From: Chloroflexota bacterium
GTDB lineage: Bacteria; Chloroflexota; Dehalococcoidia; JACQUA01
Length of the DNA stretch: 38,159 bases
NCBI GenBank assembly: GCA_016210565.1
Contig: JACQUA010000323.1
Span: forward strand, 1 to 38,159
Direction: 5' to 3'
Below, in pieces: positions 1-8,253 of the stretch (the stretch's first letter is position 1; the number at the start of each line of letters is the position of its first letter). The notes below the pieces were generated by a model. It was not told where the DNA came from. It did not search any database and worked only from the letters and a program-made list of their open reading frames with translations. Position numbers and translations under genes: made by a program.

Positions 1-349
1 CTGAGCGAAGCGAAGAATCCTTTCACTGATTTGTGCTGGCGCTTGGCTGCGTAAAAAGGCCCTACGGTGAACAAAGACCCTTCGACTTCGCTCAGGGTGA
101 CAGCCATTGGTGCCGTCATTCTTGTGAGGAAGTCGGCTCGACCCTACTGCCCCGTCGCTTCGCTCCGGGCTCCGGCTCCGGATGACAGCTTAACCCGCCC
201 CGCAGTCGCTGTTTGAACCCCGGATAGCCACCCTGTATAATTCTGCCAGACAGCCTCAGTTGCAAACGCAGTTGCCCGAATAAGCGCAGGATTCTTCGAC
301 TCGGCGTTGGCCTTGCCGCGACGGATAACGTGAAAGAAACAGAGAGCGC
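1..349. repeat. Gene-free left edge with a dispersed palindromic repeat
   Basis: No convincing gene is seen. Bases 1-110 start with CTGAGCGAAGCGAAGAATC and end with CTTCGCTCAGGGTGACAG, so the two ends are roughly inverted copies of each other. This is one member of a repeat family that recurs near 7945-8098, 23010-23105, 24096-24252, 25675-25855 and 37930-38040. A related GC-rich stretch follows at about 139-190. No cobalamin riboswitch-like element was recognised ahead of the methyltransferase gene. Confidence 0.7.
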
Positions 350-472
350 ATGATAAAATGGGTCAAAATCACGATCGGGGAACGCCGAATCAACCACGAC
401 ATAAGGAAATATTCCGGCTCGGATGCCTACCGGACGGATGCCGCCGCAGCAGCGAGCCCGGCCAGAGAATGA
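350..472 (+). CDS. Possible 40-residue small protein overlapping the URO-D gene
   Basis: An ATG at 350 opens a 40-codon frame that stops with the TGA at 470-472. That stop overlaps the ATG at 469 of the next gene in an ATGA arrangement typical of translational coupling. The product starts MIKWVKITIGERR, is rich in basic and hydrophobic residues in its first half, and ends in an alanine-rich tail. No family is recognised. The upstream ribosome-binding signal (AGAGAG) is weak. It could be a leader peptide, a real small protein, or a chance frame in GC-rich DNA; the overlap is the main argument for it. Confidence 0.35.
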   Translation: MIKWVKITIGERRINHDIRKYSGSDAYRTDAAAAASPARE

Positions 473-1743
473 CTGAAGACCTTTTGAAACAAGGCACCCA
501 GCCGCAAGAGATCTACCGGCAGCGGCTCAAGCGCATGGAAGACGCCGTGGCGCTGAGGGTCCCGGACCGGGTGCCCTTTTTGCCTTCGGTGACGTTCTTC
601 CCGACGAACTACTGCGGGTTGACTGCCCGGGAGGCGATGTACGACTATGACAGGGCCGGGGCCGCCTGGAAGAAATATACTCTCGATTTCCAGCCCGATC
701 TGTTTGCCAATCCCTACTATAAGACCACGCTGGGCCATTTGATGGAAGCCTTCGACTCCCGGCAGTTCAGATGGCCCGGGCACGGCCTGGCGCGGGAGCA
801 TTCCTTCCAGTTCGTCGAAGGCGAGCACATGAAGGCGGAGGAGTACGACGACTACCTTTTCGACCCCTCCGATTTCATGCTCAGGACCTACCTGCCGCGC
901 ATATCCGGCGCCCTGAAGCCGCTCCGAATGCTCCCCTGCCTCGCCGAGCTGCACTATCTCAGGATGCTCTCGGCGCCGGCCATCCTGGACAGCGAGGCCA
1001 TGGTCCGGGCGGGGCGGGCGCTGGTGAAAGCCGGTTCGCTGGCCAAACAGCTCCGGGACAGGGCGGCGGCCTTTGCCGCAGAGATGGCGGCGCTGGGTTT
1101 CCCTCCCGAGTTCGGGGCCATCGTCAACGCGCCTTTCGATTTCATCGGGGACTATTTCCGGGGTACTCGTGGCATCATGCTGGACATGTACCGGAACTCC
1201 GATAAGTTGTTGCGGATGCTCGACAAGGTGCTGCCCATTGTTACCAGGTGGGCCATCGCCGCGGCCCGGCGGGCGGGCAATCCGAGAATCTTCATCCCGC
1301 TCCACAAGGGGGCTGACGGCTTCATGTCCCTGGAGCAGTTCAAGACCTTCTACTGGCCCGGCCTGCGCCAGTTGATGCTGGCGCTGATCGAGGCCGGAAT
1401 GACCCCGTTCCCCTTCTTCGAGGGCCAGTACCAGTCCCGGCTGGAGGTCATCGCCGATATACCGCGGGCCAAGGCGGTCTACAAGTTCGAGCACACCGAT
1501 ATCTTCCGCGCGAAACAGGCGCTGGGCGACCGCGTCTGTCTGCAGGGCAATGTTCCCGCCCCCTTGCTGGTGTCGGGGTCGCCGGAAGAAGTGGAAAGCT
1601 ATTGCCGGAAGCTGATTGACATAGTGGGCAAGGACGGAGGTTTCATTATGGACGGCGCCACGGGCATCCCCGATGAAGCCAGGGTCGAAAATGTCCGGGC
1701 CATGGCCAGGGTCACCAGGGAGTACGGAGTATACGGGCAATGA
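469..1743 (+). CDS. URO-D-family corrinoid methyltransferase (MtvB-like)
   Basis: A 424-residue protein of the uroporphyrinogen decarboxylase superfamily. The C-terminal third is characteristic: KFEHTDIFRAK, then VCLQGNVPAPLL, a GSPEEVESYC helix, GGFIMDGATGIP and a final EN..AM..VTREYG stretch. In anaerobes this superfamily includes methyltransferases such as MtvB and MtaA that move methyl groups to a corrinoid protein. The neighbours (corrinoid activators and a pterin methyltransferase) favour that role over haem synthesis. The frame is open from 358, but the residues before 469 look unlike the family and the small ORF ends here, so ATG 469 is chosen. Its substrate, perhaps a methoxylated aromatic, is inferred only. 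The protein is longer than housekeeping HemE (about 350 residues). Confidence 0.75.
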   Translation: MTEDLLKQGTQPQEIYRQRLKRMEDAVALRVPDRVPFLPSVTFFPTNYCGLTAREAMYDYDRAGAAWKKYTLDFQPDLFANPYYKTTLGHLMEAFDSRQFRWPGHGLAREHSFQFVEGEHMKAEEYDDYLFDPSDFMLRTYLPRISGALKPLRMLPCLAELHYLRMLSAPAILDSEAMVRAGRALVKAGSLAKQLRDRAAAFAAEMAALGFPPEFGAIVNAPFDFIGDYFRGTRGIMLDMYRNSDKLLRMLDKVLPIVTRWAIAAARRAGNPRIFIPLHKGADGFMSLEQFKTFYWPGLRQLMLALIEAGMTPFPFFEGQYQSRLEVIADIPRAKAVYKFEHTDIFRAKQALGDRVCLQGNVPAPLLVSGSPEEVESYCRKLIDIVGKDGGFIMDGATGIPDEARVENVRAMARVTREYGVYGQ

Positions 1744-1941
1744 CGAAATTCGAATGACCAATGACCAAAAGAAAAAAACCGAAATCCGAATATCGAAGCA
1801 CGAAACAAATTCGAATTACCCAAAGACCAATGACCAGAGCCGTTTTGAATTTTCAACATTCGTGCTTTGGATTTGTTTCGGATTTCGGCTTTCGTGCTTC
1901 GGATTTCGCTTCCGGCCAGTTCGGCTCAGGAGGAAACTACC
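1744..1941. repeat. AT-rich spacer with an imperfect inverted repeat
   Basis: This spacer is AT-rich compared with the flanking genes. It holds an imperfect inverted repeat: CCGAAATCCGAATATCGAAG and GCACGAAACAAATTCGAA on the left, answered at about 1860-1912 by TTCGTGCTTTGGATTTG and TTCGTGCTTCGGATTTCG. No gene is supported. The strong ribosome-binding site AGGAGG at about 1929-1934 belongs to the next gene. Confidence 0.55.
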
Positions 1942-3615
1942 ATGGAACACACCGGCGCTGAACTCATAGTTGAAGGTCTGAAACTGGAAGGCGTTGACTA
2001 TCTCTTCGGCATGTCCTCTTCGGAGGTGCTCCCTTTGCTGGACGTCATCGGCCGGACCCCTGAAATACACTACGTTCAGAGCCAGCACGAACAGTGGGCG
2101 GCCTACATGGCCAACGGCTACGCCCGCGCCGGCGGGAAGACCGGCACGTGCCTGGTGGGCCCGGGGCCCGGCACGGCCAATTGCGCCTCGCCGATGGGCC
2201 AGGCCCTGTATACCTTTGCCCCCACGTTTCTGATGGCCATTGAAGACAGCACCAAGATATGGGGCCTGGGGTCCATGCTGCACCACGGACTGGATTCCGT
2301 GGCCGTCATGAAACCGGTGAGCAAGATGTCGGTCAGGGTTGAAAGGGCAGGCCGCCTGCCGGACCTGATGAGGATGGGCTTCCGCCTGGCCCTGTCGCCG
2401 AAAAGAGGCCCCGTTTTCCTGGCCATCCCCACCGATGTCCTGGCGGAACAAGCCTCGGTAGAGCTGGTGGCGTCTGAGCATTCGCGGGTGGAAAGAATCC
2501 CCGCCGGCGACCCTCAAGACCTCGACCGGATGGCCGCGCTTCTTCTGGCGGCCAGAAGGCCCGTCGCGCTGGCAGGCCCGGAGGTAAGCCGGTGTCAGGC
2601 GCAGGCGGAGTTGATAGGACTGTCAGAGCTCCTGGCAATGCCGGTGGCCGGAGCCGCCGGTAACAAGGGCATCATCCCTGAAGACCATCCCCTCGCCCTC
2701 GGGGTCATCGGGCTTCACGGAAGGCCGTACGCCCATCAGACCGTCCGGGAAGCCGACCTCATCCTGGCGCTGGGGGCGCCCTTCACGGAATTTGCCACCG
2801 ACCGGTTCGAGCACAAGATTATACCGGAGCATCCCAGGATCATTCAGATCGACATCGCCTTTGAAGATATGGGAAAGATTTATCCCATAGAGTTGGGGTT
2901 GGTAGGCGACATCAAGGAGACCCTCAAGCTCCTGGCACAACACGTCCTTGAGCGTAGGAGAACGACGGCGCCCTTCCAGGAGGCGCCGCAGGCCAGAGAA
3001 CTTTCAAAGCGAAAGAACGAATGGGAAGCCTCGGTGGCCCCCATGAGAACGTCATCGCGGATACCCATCCATCCCCTCCGCCTGATGACCGACTTGAGGA
3101 AAGCCCTGCCGCGCGACGCTTTCGCCGTGGCCGTATCCGGGTCAACTTCGGGCTGGTTCGAATACGGCTTCGAAGCCCTGACCCATACCCTGGAGATGGG
3201 CGAGTGGCATCCTATGGGAGCCGAGTACTGCGAAGCCATGGGCGCCAAGCTGGCGTGGCCTGAAACTCCGGTGGTCCCCATCATGGGCGATGGTTCCATG
3301 ATGATGTGCCTGTCTGAAATAGCCACCGCGGTCAAGTATAATATCCCGGTACTGGCGATGGTAACCCATAATGACGTCTTCGGTAACATGCGGCACACCC
3401 AGATTGCGCGCTTCGGAGGGCGGTTTATCGGTACGGACCTCCACATTCCCAACCTGGCCAATGTGGCGCGGGAGTTCGGGGCCTACGGGGAAAGGGTTTC
3501 CGACCCGGAGCAAATCATTCCTGCTGTGAAGCGGGCGATGCAATCAGGGAAGCCGGCGCTGCTGGAAATAATGACTGATACCGCGCCGGAAGCCCTGGCC
3601 CACCCGCGGAGCTAA
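1942..3615 (+). CDS. Thiamine-diphosphate-dependent decarboxylase-family enzyme
   Basis: A 557-residue enzyme of the acetolactate synthase/benzoylformate decarboxylase superfamily, the usual length for it. The N-terminal pyrimidine-binding domain carries the catalytic glutamate in QSQHEQWAAYMANGYAR (Glu50). The central domain follows, and the C-terminal diphosphate-binding domain has the GDG...N motif (GDG 449-451, Asn477 in VTHND). ATG 1942 is preceded by AGGAGG about eight bases upstream; the longer open frame upstream comes from spacer sequence. The next gene is an FMN hydroxy-acid dehydrogenase. This pairing matches the mandelate pathway, where a 2-hydroxy acid is oxidised to a 2-oxo acid and then decarboxylated. 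Acetolactate synthase, oxalyl-CoA decarboxylase or another lyase cannot be excluded. Substrate unknown. Confidence 0.85.
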   Translation: MEHTGAELIVEGLKLEGVDYLFGMSSSEVLPLLDVIGRTPEIHYVQSQHEQWAAYMANGYARAGGKTGTCLVGPGPGTANCASPMGQALYTFAPTFLMAIEDSTKIWGLGSMLHHGLDSVAVMKPVSKMSVRVERAGRLPDLMRMGFRLALSPKRGPVFLAIPTDVLAEQASVELVASEHSRVERIPAGDPQDLDRMAALLLAARRPVALAGPEVSRCQAQAELIGLSELLAMPVAGAAGNKGIIPEDHPLALGVIGLHGRPYAHQTVREADLILALGAPFTEFATDRFEHKIIPEHPRIIQIDIAFEDMGKIYPIELGLVGDIKETLKLLAQHVLERRRTTAPFQEAPQARELSKRKNEWEASVAPMRTSSRIPIHPLRLMTDLRKALPRDAFAVAVSGSTSGWFEYGFEALTHTLEMGEWHPMGAEYCEAMGAKLAWPETPVVPIMGDGSMMMCLSEIATAVKYNIPVLAMVTHNDVFGNMRHTQIARFGGRFIGTDLHIPNLANVAREFGAYGERVSDPEQIIPAVKRAMQSGKPALLEIMTDTAPEALAHPRS

Positions 3616-3634
3616 TATGAACGCATTAATCACA

Positions 3635-3780
3635 AATCATGCATGCGCAGGCCGGGGCCGTAGCCCATGCTCCCGACTGGATCGGGAGCTTGCGGGGTGG
3701 GGGCGGTAGCCGCTCCGCTCTGCGAGAGTCCGCAAGGCGGACAGGTCTCTAGCTTGCGGGGGTGGGGAACAGTGCAACGT
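3635..3780. repeat. GC-rich palindromic repeat element in spacer
   Basis: The 231-base spacer carries a hairpin, GCTCCCGA (3669-3676) pairing with TCGGGAGC (3682-3689). It also has two degenerate copies of a TAGC(C)...CTTGCGGGG(T)GGGG motif, related to the element near 30450-30480. No gene is supported. The hairpin could stop transcription, but no T-tract follows it. Confidence 0.5.
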
Positions 3781-3846
3781 ACAGACATTACATGCACAAA
3801 ATGGGGTTAATGAACGGAACCGCCATTTGGCCCGGGAGACAAAAGT

Positions 3847-4839
3847 ATGACTTCTGAACAAACTGGAATAGAGGAAATGACGCTGGAAGAGATCAAGGCG
3901 GCAGCCAGAGAAAGAGTCAAACCGGAGGTCTGGGATTGGGTTAATGGTGGAACGGAAACGGAATCCACGCTCCAGCGCAACCGCCTGGCGCTGGAAAAGA
4001 TAATGCTGAGGCTAAGGGTCATACATGGACTAGAGACAGCCAATACGGGTGTCAAAATATTGGGGCAGACGGTGGCCACACCGGTAATGGTGGCCCCGTT
4101 TGCCAACATGCGCGCGGTACACCCGGAAGCTGAAGTCGCCATAGCAAAAGGAGCCGAAAAAGCGGGCGCCATGATGTTCCTGGGACCCCTCGCGGGGCAT
4201 TCAATTGAACAAATCGTCGGCGCCGTCAACACCCCGGTGGTGTGGAACGGAGAACCGTGGAAAGATAGAGAAAAGCTATCGGCGTTAATCCAGCAGGCGG
4301 ACAAGGCCGGCTGCCGGGCTGTGGGATTATGCGTTGACGACTTCGTGGGAATCAAGATTAAAGACCACTTGAGGCCTCTTCCGAGAAACTGCTCATTGTC
4401 CGAAGACGCGCTCAGGGAGCTGAGGAAAGCGACCTCTCTACCCTTCTTTCTGAAAGGGATAATGACGGTGGAGGACGCGCTGACAGCGGCTGGAGCTGGA
4501 GTGGACGCTATCGTAGTTTCTAACCATGGAGGCCGGGTCCTGGACTGCTGTCAAGCCTCGATCGAAGTCCTGCCACAAATCGTCAGGGCGGTAGGTGGTA
4601 GAATGGAAGTGCTTGTTGACGGGGGCTTCCGTCGAGGCGCCGATGTTTTGAAAGCACTGGCTCTGGGGGCAAAGGGAGTCCTTGTTGGTCGCCCAATTTG
4701 CTGGGGGCTGGGGGCCGCGGGCGCTGAAGGAGTAGCCAGAGTATTGCAGTTGATGACGGACGAGTTGATGAGGGCAATGATGCTGACAAACGTCCCCGAC
4801 CTGCGCAGGACGCCGGGGGATGCCATCGTGAGTGCCTGA
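3847..4839 (+). CDS. FMN-dependent alpha-hydroxy-acid dehydrogenase/oxidase family
   Basis: A 330-residue TIM-barrel flavoprotein, somewhat shorter than typical glycolate or lactate oxidases (350-380). The FMN-binding lysine is in FFLKG (Lys203), the catalytic histidine and substrate arginine in SNHGGR (His227, Arg230), and the phosphate-binding C-terminal loop is DGGFRRG...LALGAKGVLVGRP. Two tyrosines of spinach glycolate oxidase (Tyr24 and Tyr129) appear replaced: the first aligns with Trp31 in VWDWVNGG and the second with Glu136 near NGEPWKDR. This suggests altered substrate handling. A GGGAG-like ribosome-binding site precedes ATG 3847. It lies between the ThDP enzyme and the corrinoid activators. 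Oxidation of a 2-hydroxy acid to the 2-oxo acid used by the neighbouring ThDP enzyme is a reasonable inference; substrate and electron acceptor are unknown. Confidence 0.85.
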   Translation: MTSEQTGIEEMTLEEIKAAARERVKPEVWDWVNGGTETESTLQRNRLALEKIMLRLRVIHGLETANTGVKILGQTVATPVMVAPFANMRAVHPEAEVAIAKGAEKAGAMMFLGPLAGHSIEQIVGAVNTPVVWNGEPWKDREKLSALIQQADKAGCRAVGLCVDDFVGIKIKDHLRPLPRNCSLSEDALRELRKATSLPFFLKGIMTVEDALTAAGAGVDAIVVSNHGGRVLDCCQASIEVLPQIVRAVGGRMEVLVDGGFRRGADVLKALALGAKGVLVGRPICWGLGAAGAEGVARVLQLMTDELMRAMMLTNVPDLRRTPGDAIVSA

Positions 4840-4874
4840 CCCGGACAAGCCGGAACCCAAATGACGAATGACGA

Positions 4875-4893
4875 CCCCCGACTTGATCGGGGG
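4875..4893. repeat. Short hairpin CCCCCGA-TCGGGGG
   Basis: A 7-bp perfect stem (4875-4881 with 4887-4893) and 5-base loop lie in the spacer after the FMN enzyme. Surrounding ATGACGAATGACG-like words recur at 7870-7930 and 8130-8190. It may attenuate transcription, but no T-run follows. Confidence 0.45.
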
Positions 4894-4907
4894 CAAATGA
4901 CGAATCA

Positions 4908-5690
4908 ATGCTCAAAGCTCGAATGTCTAAAGAACCAACGATGAGTCGGCGGCGCGCCATGAAGGATGAAAATCGCCGGGCATTGTCTGCCCCTGCGGCC
5001 GTGGGATTGCTTCGTCCCGGCGAAATCACCGTTTCCCTGACAGGCAGGCGGGCGCCACCGGCAGGGACGGAAGGCCGTGCCGGGCTGCGCCCGGCAGAAC
5101 AACGGGCCCGGCGGGAACTGGCCGGCTATCAGCGGCTCATTGCGCCAGCCATCGCTTACCGGGTCCATCCCGTGAGAAGCGCCGGGCCGGAAGGCATTGT
5201 CCTGGAGAGCGGCGACGTGCTGGCCGGCCCATGCCCGGAGCCGTTGGCCTCGGCCCAACAGATTGCCGCGTCCGTTGGCACCATCGGCCCCGCCCTCGAA
5301 ACCGAGGTGGCCAGGCTCTTCAAAGAAAAAGAGGCTTTGAAGGCAGTGCTGCTCGATGGACTGGGGAACGAAGCCCTGGAGGCTACCGTCCTCAAAGCGG
5401 TGAAGTTGATAAGGCGGCTGGCGGCCCGCCAGGGCCACGGCGCGAGTTGCGCCATCATGCCCGGTTCGGGCAGGCTGCCCCTTTCGGAACAGGAGACGGT
5501 CTTCCGTCTGGCCGGGGGCGAGGATATCGGGGTCCACCTGACCGGCTCGGGGATGATGTCTCCGCTGAAATCGGTTTCCATGATTGTAGCCATTGGCCCG
5601 GGCATCCACGCCATCGCTTCAACAACGTTGTGCCGTACCTGTACAATGTTTGCCACATGCCGGTACAGGAAGCAGGTCAAAAATAAATAA
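4908..5690 (+). CDS. Vitamin B12-dependent methionine-synthase activation-domain-like protein
   Basis: A protein of up to 260 residues. Its C-terminal half resembles the AdoMet/reactivation domain of MetH: PGSGRLPLSEQETVF, then GVHLTGSGMMSPLKSVSMI, and a terminal CRTCTMFATCRYR. The last motif is the C..C....C.YR signature seen in stand-alone activation-domain proteins of anaerobes. The likely role is reductive methylation or maintenance of the cob(I)alamin state of a partner corrinoid protein, in the cytoplasm. The start is uncertain: the first 20-35 codons resemble spacer repeat sequence (compare 7921 onward), so the true start may be ATG 4959 or a downstream GTG. It sits between the FMN enzyme and the RACE gene, supporting a corrinoid role. 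Having two activator types in one cluster is unusual. Confidence 0.6.
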   Translation: MLKARMSKEPTMSRRRAMKDENRRALSAPAAVGLLRPGEITVSLTGRRAPPAGTEGRAGLRPAEQRARRELAGYQRLIAPAIAYRVHPVRSAGPEGIVLESGDVLAGPCPEPLASAQQIAASVGTIGPALETEVARLFKEKEALKAVLLDGLGNEALEATVLKAVKLIRRLAARQGHGASCAIMPGSGRLPLSEQETVFRLAGGEDIGVHLTGSGMMSPLKSVSMIVAIGPGIHAIASTTLCRTCTMFATCRYRKQVKNK

Positions 5691-6005
5691 TCAAACCTCA
5701 ATAACAGTGCCACGGGCGTCCCCGCCTGTGAGCCGCGGCCGGATGACGGAGCCAATTCCGTGGAGAACAAATATGCCCCGATTGCCAATCACAAGAAGGT
5801 GCGGTTAATATATTGAACGTGATCGTTGCAGAGGCCGGCAATTCCCGCAAAGCCGGGCCGAAAATGAGAATCCAGAATTCAGAAGCCAGAAAGGACACAG
5901 CGGTCCAACTTCTGAATTCTGAATCCTGTATTCTGGATTCTCTCACTTCGCCATTCGGATCTCCGCCTGCGCGGGGACAAACTTCGTCATTTCTTTATTG
6001 TCGCC
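5691..6005. repeat. Spacer with an EcoRI-like-word inverted repeat
   Basis: Bases 5866-5885 (GAGAATCCAGAATTCAGAAG) are answered by CTTCTGAATTCTG at 5909-5921 and ATTCTGGATTCTC at 5930-5942. This is an imperfect long palindrome and no protein is supported in it. A short stretch ending in TGA at 5814-5816 reads ENKYAPIANHKKVRLIY but has no start codon; it could be a gene remnant or chance. Confidence 0.5.
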
Positions 6006-7853
6006 ATGTCATTCTTGATTGATTTCGAACCATTGGGCAGGCGCGTGGCCTGCCCGCCCGGCCGGTCCCTGATGGATTGCGCCCGCTCCCAGGGCATCGG
6101 CGTCTCCAGCGTGTGCGGCGGACACGGCACCTGCAATAGCTGCAAGGTCCAGGTAGTCCGCGGCGCTGTTTCTCCCCCGACTCCGGTTGAGCTCAAAACT
6201 TTCCAGCAACACGAGCTGCAGGCGGGCTGGCGTCTGGCCTGCCAGGCCCTGCCCGAAAGCGACTGCAAGCTCCACGTGCCCCCCGAATCCATGACCGCTG
6301 CCCAGCGGACCCAGGTGGAAGGATTGGAAGTGGCGGTCACTCCACAACCCGCGGTATCCGCGTTCTCGGTCGACCTGGCAGCGCCATCTTCTGACGACCT
6401 CCGGGCCGACAGCCAGCGGGTCGTAGATGCACTGAAAGAGTACCACGGAGTGGAGTGCCGCGCCGTTGACGTTGATGTATTGCGGACGCTCTCCGATCGC
6501 CTGAGATCGTGGGACTGGAAAGCGCAGGTCTTTGTCCGTGAACGTGAGCTAATCAGCGTCGCGGGCAGGCCGGCCCGGCTTCTCGGCCTGGCGGTGGACC
6601 TGGGCAGCACCAAGATCGCCGGCTACCTGGTTGACCTGCTGACCGGCCAGACCTTAGCCGCCAGGGGCGTTACCAACCCGCAGGTAAGCTATGGCGAAGA
6701 CGTCATCAGCCGCATCAACCAGACCCTGAAGTCGCCAACCGACGGCCGGCGGCTCCGGGAACTGGTCATTGAGGCCATTAACCAGCTTGCGGCAGAACTT
6801 TGCCGGCAAGCCGCGGCTACCGTCGAAGAGATCGCCGATGCGGTTATCGTGGGCAATACCGCCATGCACCACCTGGCGCTGGGGTTGCCGGTGGGGCAGC
6901 TTGCCCAGGCGCCCTTCGTGCCCGCCGTGAGCCAGGCCCTAGACATCAGGGCCCGGGATGCCGGCCTGCGACTGGCCGCCGGGACCTGCGTGCATTTCCT
7001 GCCCAACATCGCCGGATTCGTCGGCGCGGACCATGTGGCCATGCTGCTGGCCACCCAGGCCGGATGGGCCACGGGGAACGTCTTGCTTCTGGATATAGGG
7101 ACGAACACCGAGGTCTCGCTGGTGCGCGATGGAGAAATCGCGGCCGCTTCCTGCGCCTCCGGCCCGGCCTTCGAAGGCGGCCACATCCAGGATGGCATGA
7201 GGGCCGCGGCCGGGGCTATCGAGCGGGTCCGCCTGGACAATGGTACCGTTCAATACGAGACCATCGATGGCGCGCCGCCGGTGGGGATTTGCGGCTCCGG
7301 AATTCTGGATGCCATCGCCCAGATGCACCTCGCCGGGGTACTGGACGACACCGGACGGATGGCCAACCGTCATCCCCGCGTCCGCAGCCGCGACGGACGG
7401 ATCGAGTTCGTCCTGGTCGGCGAGAACGAGCGGCCGGAACGCCGGGCCATAGTCCTTACCCAGAAAGACGTACGCGAGCTCCAGTTGGCCAAAGCCGCCA
7501 TCCGGGCCGGCATCCAGATGCTCCTGGAGGCCAGCCGCCTCGTCGAAAAAGAACTGGACCGCGTGATCATCGCCGGGGCTTTCGGCAGCTATATCGACGT
7601 CGCCAGCGCCATCACCGCGGGCATGCTGCCGCCGTTGCTGCTGGACCGGTTCAAGCAAGTAGGGAACGCGGCCGGGATGGGTGCCAGGATGGCGCTGGTC
7701 TCCCGCGCCGAGCGCGAGAAAGCAGCCCGGATAGCTTCCGGCGTCCGCTATGTCGAATTGTCCGGCGCGGCCGGGTTTAGCCGCACCTTCACCGCCGCCA
7801 CCTATTTGGGACGATACCAGTTGACCGGCGGGAAGAGAAAGGAAGCCGGCTGA
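6006..7853 (+). CDS. ASKHA-type activator of corrinoid proteins with N-terminal [2Fe-2S] ferredoxin domain (RACE family)
   Basis: A 615-residue protein with two parts. Residues 1-95 form a plant-type [2Fe-2S] ferredoxin domain with Cys37, Cys43, Cys46 (CGGHGTCNSC) and Cys79 (RLACQ). The rest is an ASKHA nucleotide-binding domain with AVDLGSTKIAGYL, NPQVSYGEDVISRI, LLLDIGTNTEVSL, GPAFEGG, ICGSGILDAI and GAFGSYID. This is the architecture of reductive activators of corrinoid enzymes, which use ATP to return inactive cob(II)alamin to cob(I)alamin. Unlike RamA of methanogens, the electron carrier domain here is [2Fe-2S]. It lies between the MetH-activation-like gene and the pterin methyltransferase, as expected for a methyl-transfer cluster. 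ATG 6006 starts the ferredoxin domain directly. Confidence 0.9.
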   Translation: MSFLIDFEPLGRRVACPPGRSLMDCARSQGIGVSSVCGGHGTCNSCKVQVVRGAVSPPTPVELKTFQQHELQAGWRLACQALPESDCKLHVPPESMTAAQRTQVEGLEVAVTPQPAVSAFSVDLAAPSSDDLRADSQRVVDALKEYHGVECRAVDVDVLRTLSDRLRSWDWKAQVFVRERELISVAGRPARLLGLAVDLGSTKIAGYLVDLLTGQTLAARGVTNPQVSYGEDVISRINQTLKSPTDGRRLRELVIEAINQLAAELCRQAAATVEEIADAVIVGNTAMHHLALGLPVGQLAQAPFVPAVSQALDIRARDAGLRLAAGTCVHFLPNIAGFVGADHVAMLLATQAGWATGNVLLLDIGTNTEVSLVRDGEIAAASCASGPAFEGGHIQDGMRAAAGAIERVRLDNGTVQYETIDGAPPVGICGSGILDAIAQMHLAGVLDDTGRMANRHPRVRSRDGRIEFVLVGENERPERRAIVLTQKDVRELQLAKAAIRAGIQMLLEASRLVEKELDRVIIAGAFGSYIDVASAITAGMLPPLLLDRFKQVGNAAGMGARMALVSRAEREKAARIASGVRYVELSGAAGFSRTFTAATYLGRYQLTGGKRKEAG

Positions 7854-8253
7854 CCGGGACAAGCTGGAACGAGAATTACGAATGACGAATCAATCTGTCA
7901 TGCTTGGCTGGCCAAGCACCATGAAGCATGAAAATGGCTGCGCCATCTGTCATTCTGAGCGTAGCGAGCGTAGCGAGCGTAGTCGAAGAATCTTTCGGCT
8001 GCTCAGGACAAGTTCTTTCTGGTTGGGGAGCGGGACGAAAGACCCTTCGCCTGCCCCTTCGCTTCGCTCAGGGCTTCGGCTCAGGGTGACATTTTCCTAG
8101 CAATGCTCCAAACTCAAATGTTCAAACGACACGTACATTCGTCATTCGTCATTGGAGTTTGATTCGTCATTCGTGCTTAGTAATTCGTCATTCTTTCTTT
8201 CCATTTCGTGCTAGATTTCATTCCTGATGGACTAATGGAAGCAGGCATAGACA
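7854..8253. repeat. Gene-free spacer with a 150-bp dispersed repeat
   Basis: Bases 7945-8098 are one copy of the dispersed palindromic repeat: TGTCATTCTGAGCG at the left and CTTCGGCTCAGGGTGACATT at the right. This copy is almost identical over its right half to the copy at 24160-24252. The remaining sequence has several ATTCGTCATTCG words (8135-8190). No gene or clear promoter was recognised. Confidence 0.65.

Noticed and set aside
1-349. Cobalamin riboswitch ahead of the corrinoid cluster
   Set aside because: No B12-box-like conserved core was recognised in the upstream bases; most of it is repeat.
358-468. Longer N-terminus for the URO-D protein
   Set aside because: The added residues do not resemble the family and the ATG at 469 is tied to the upstream small ORF by an overlap.
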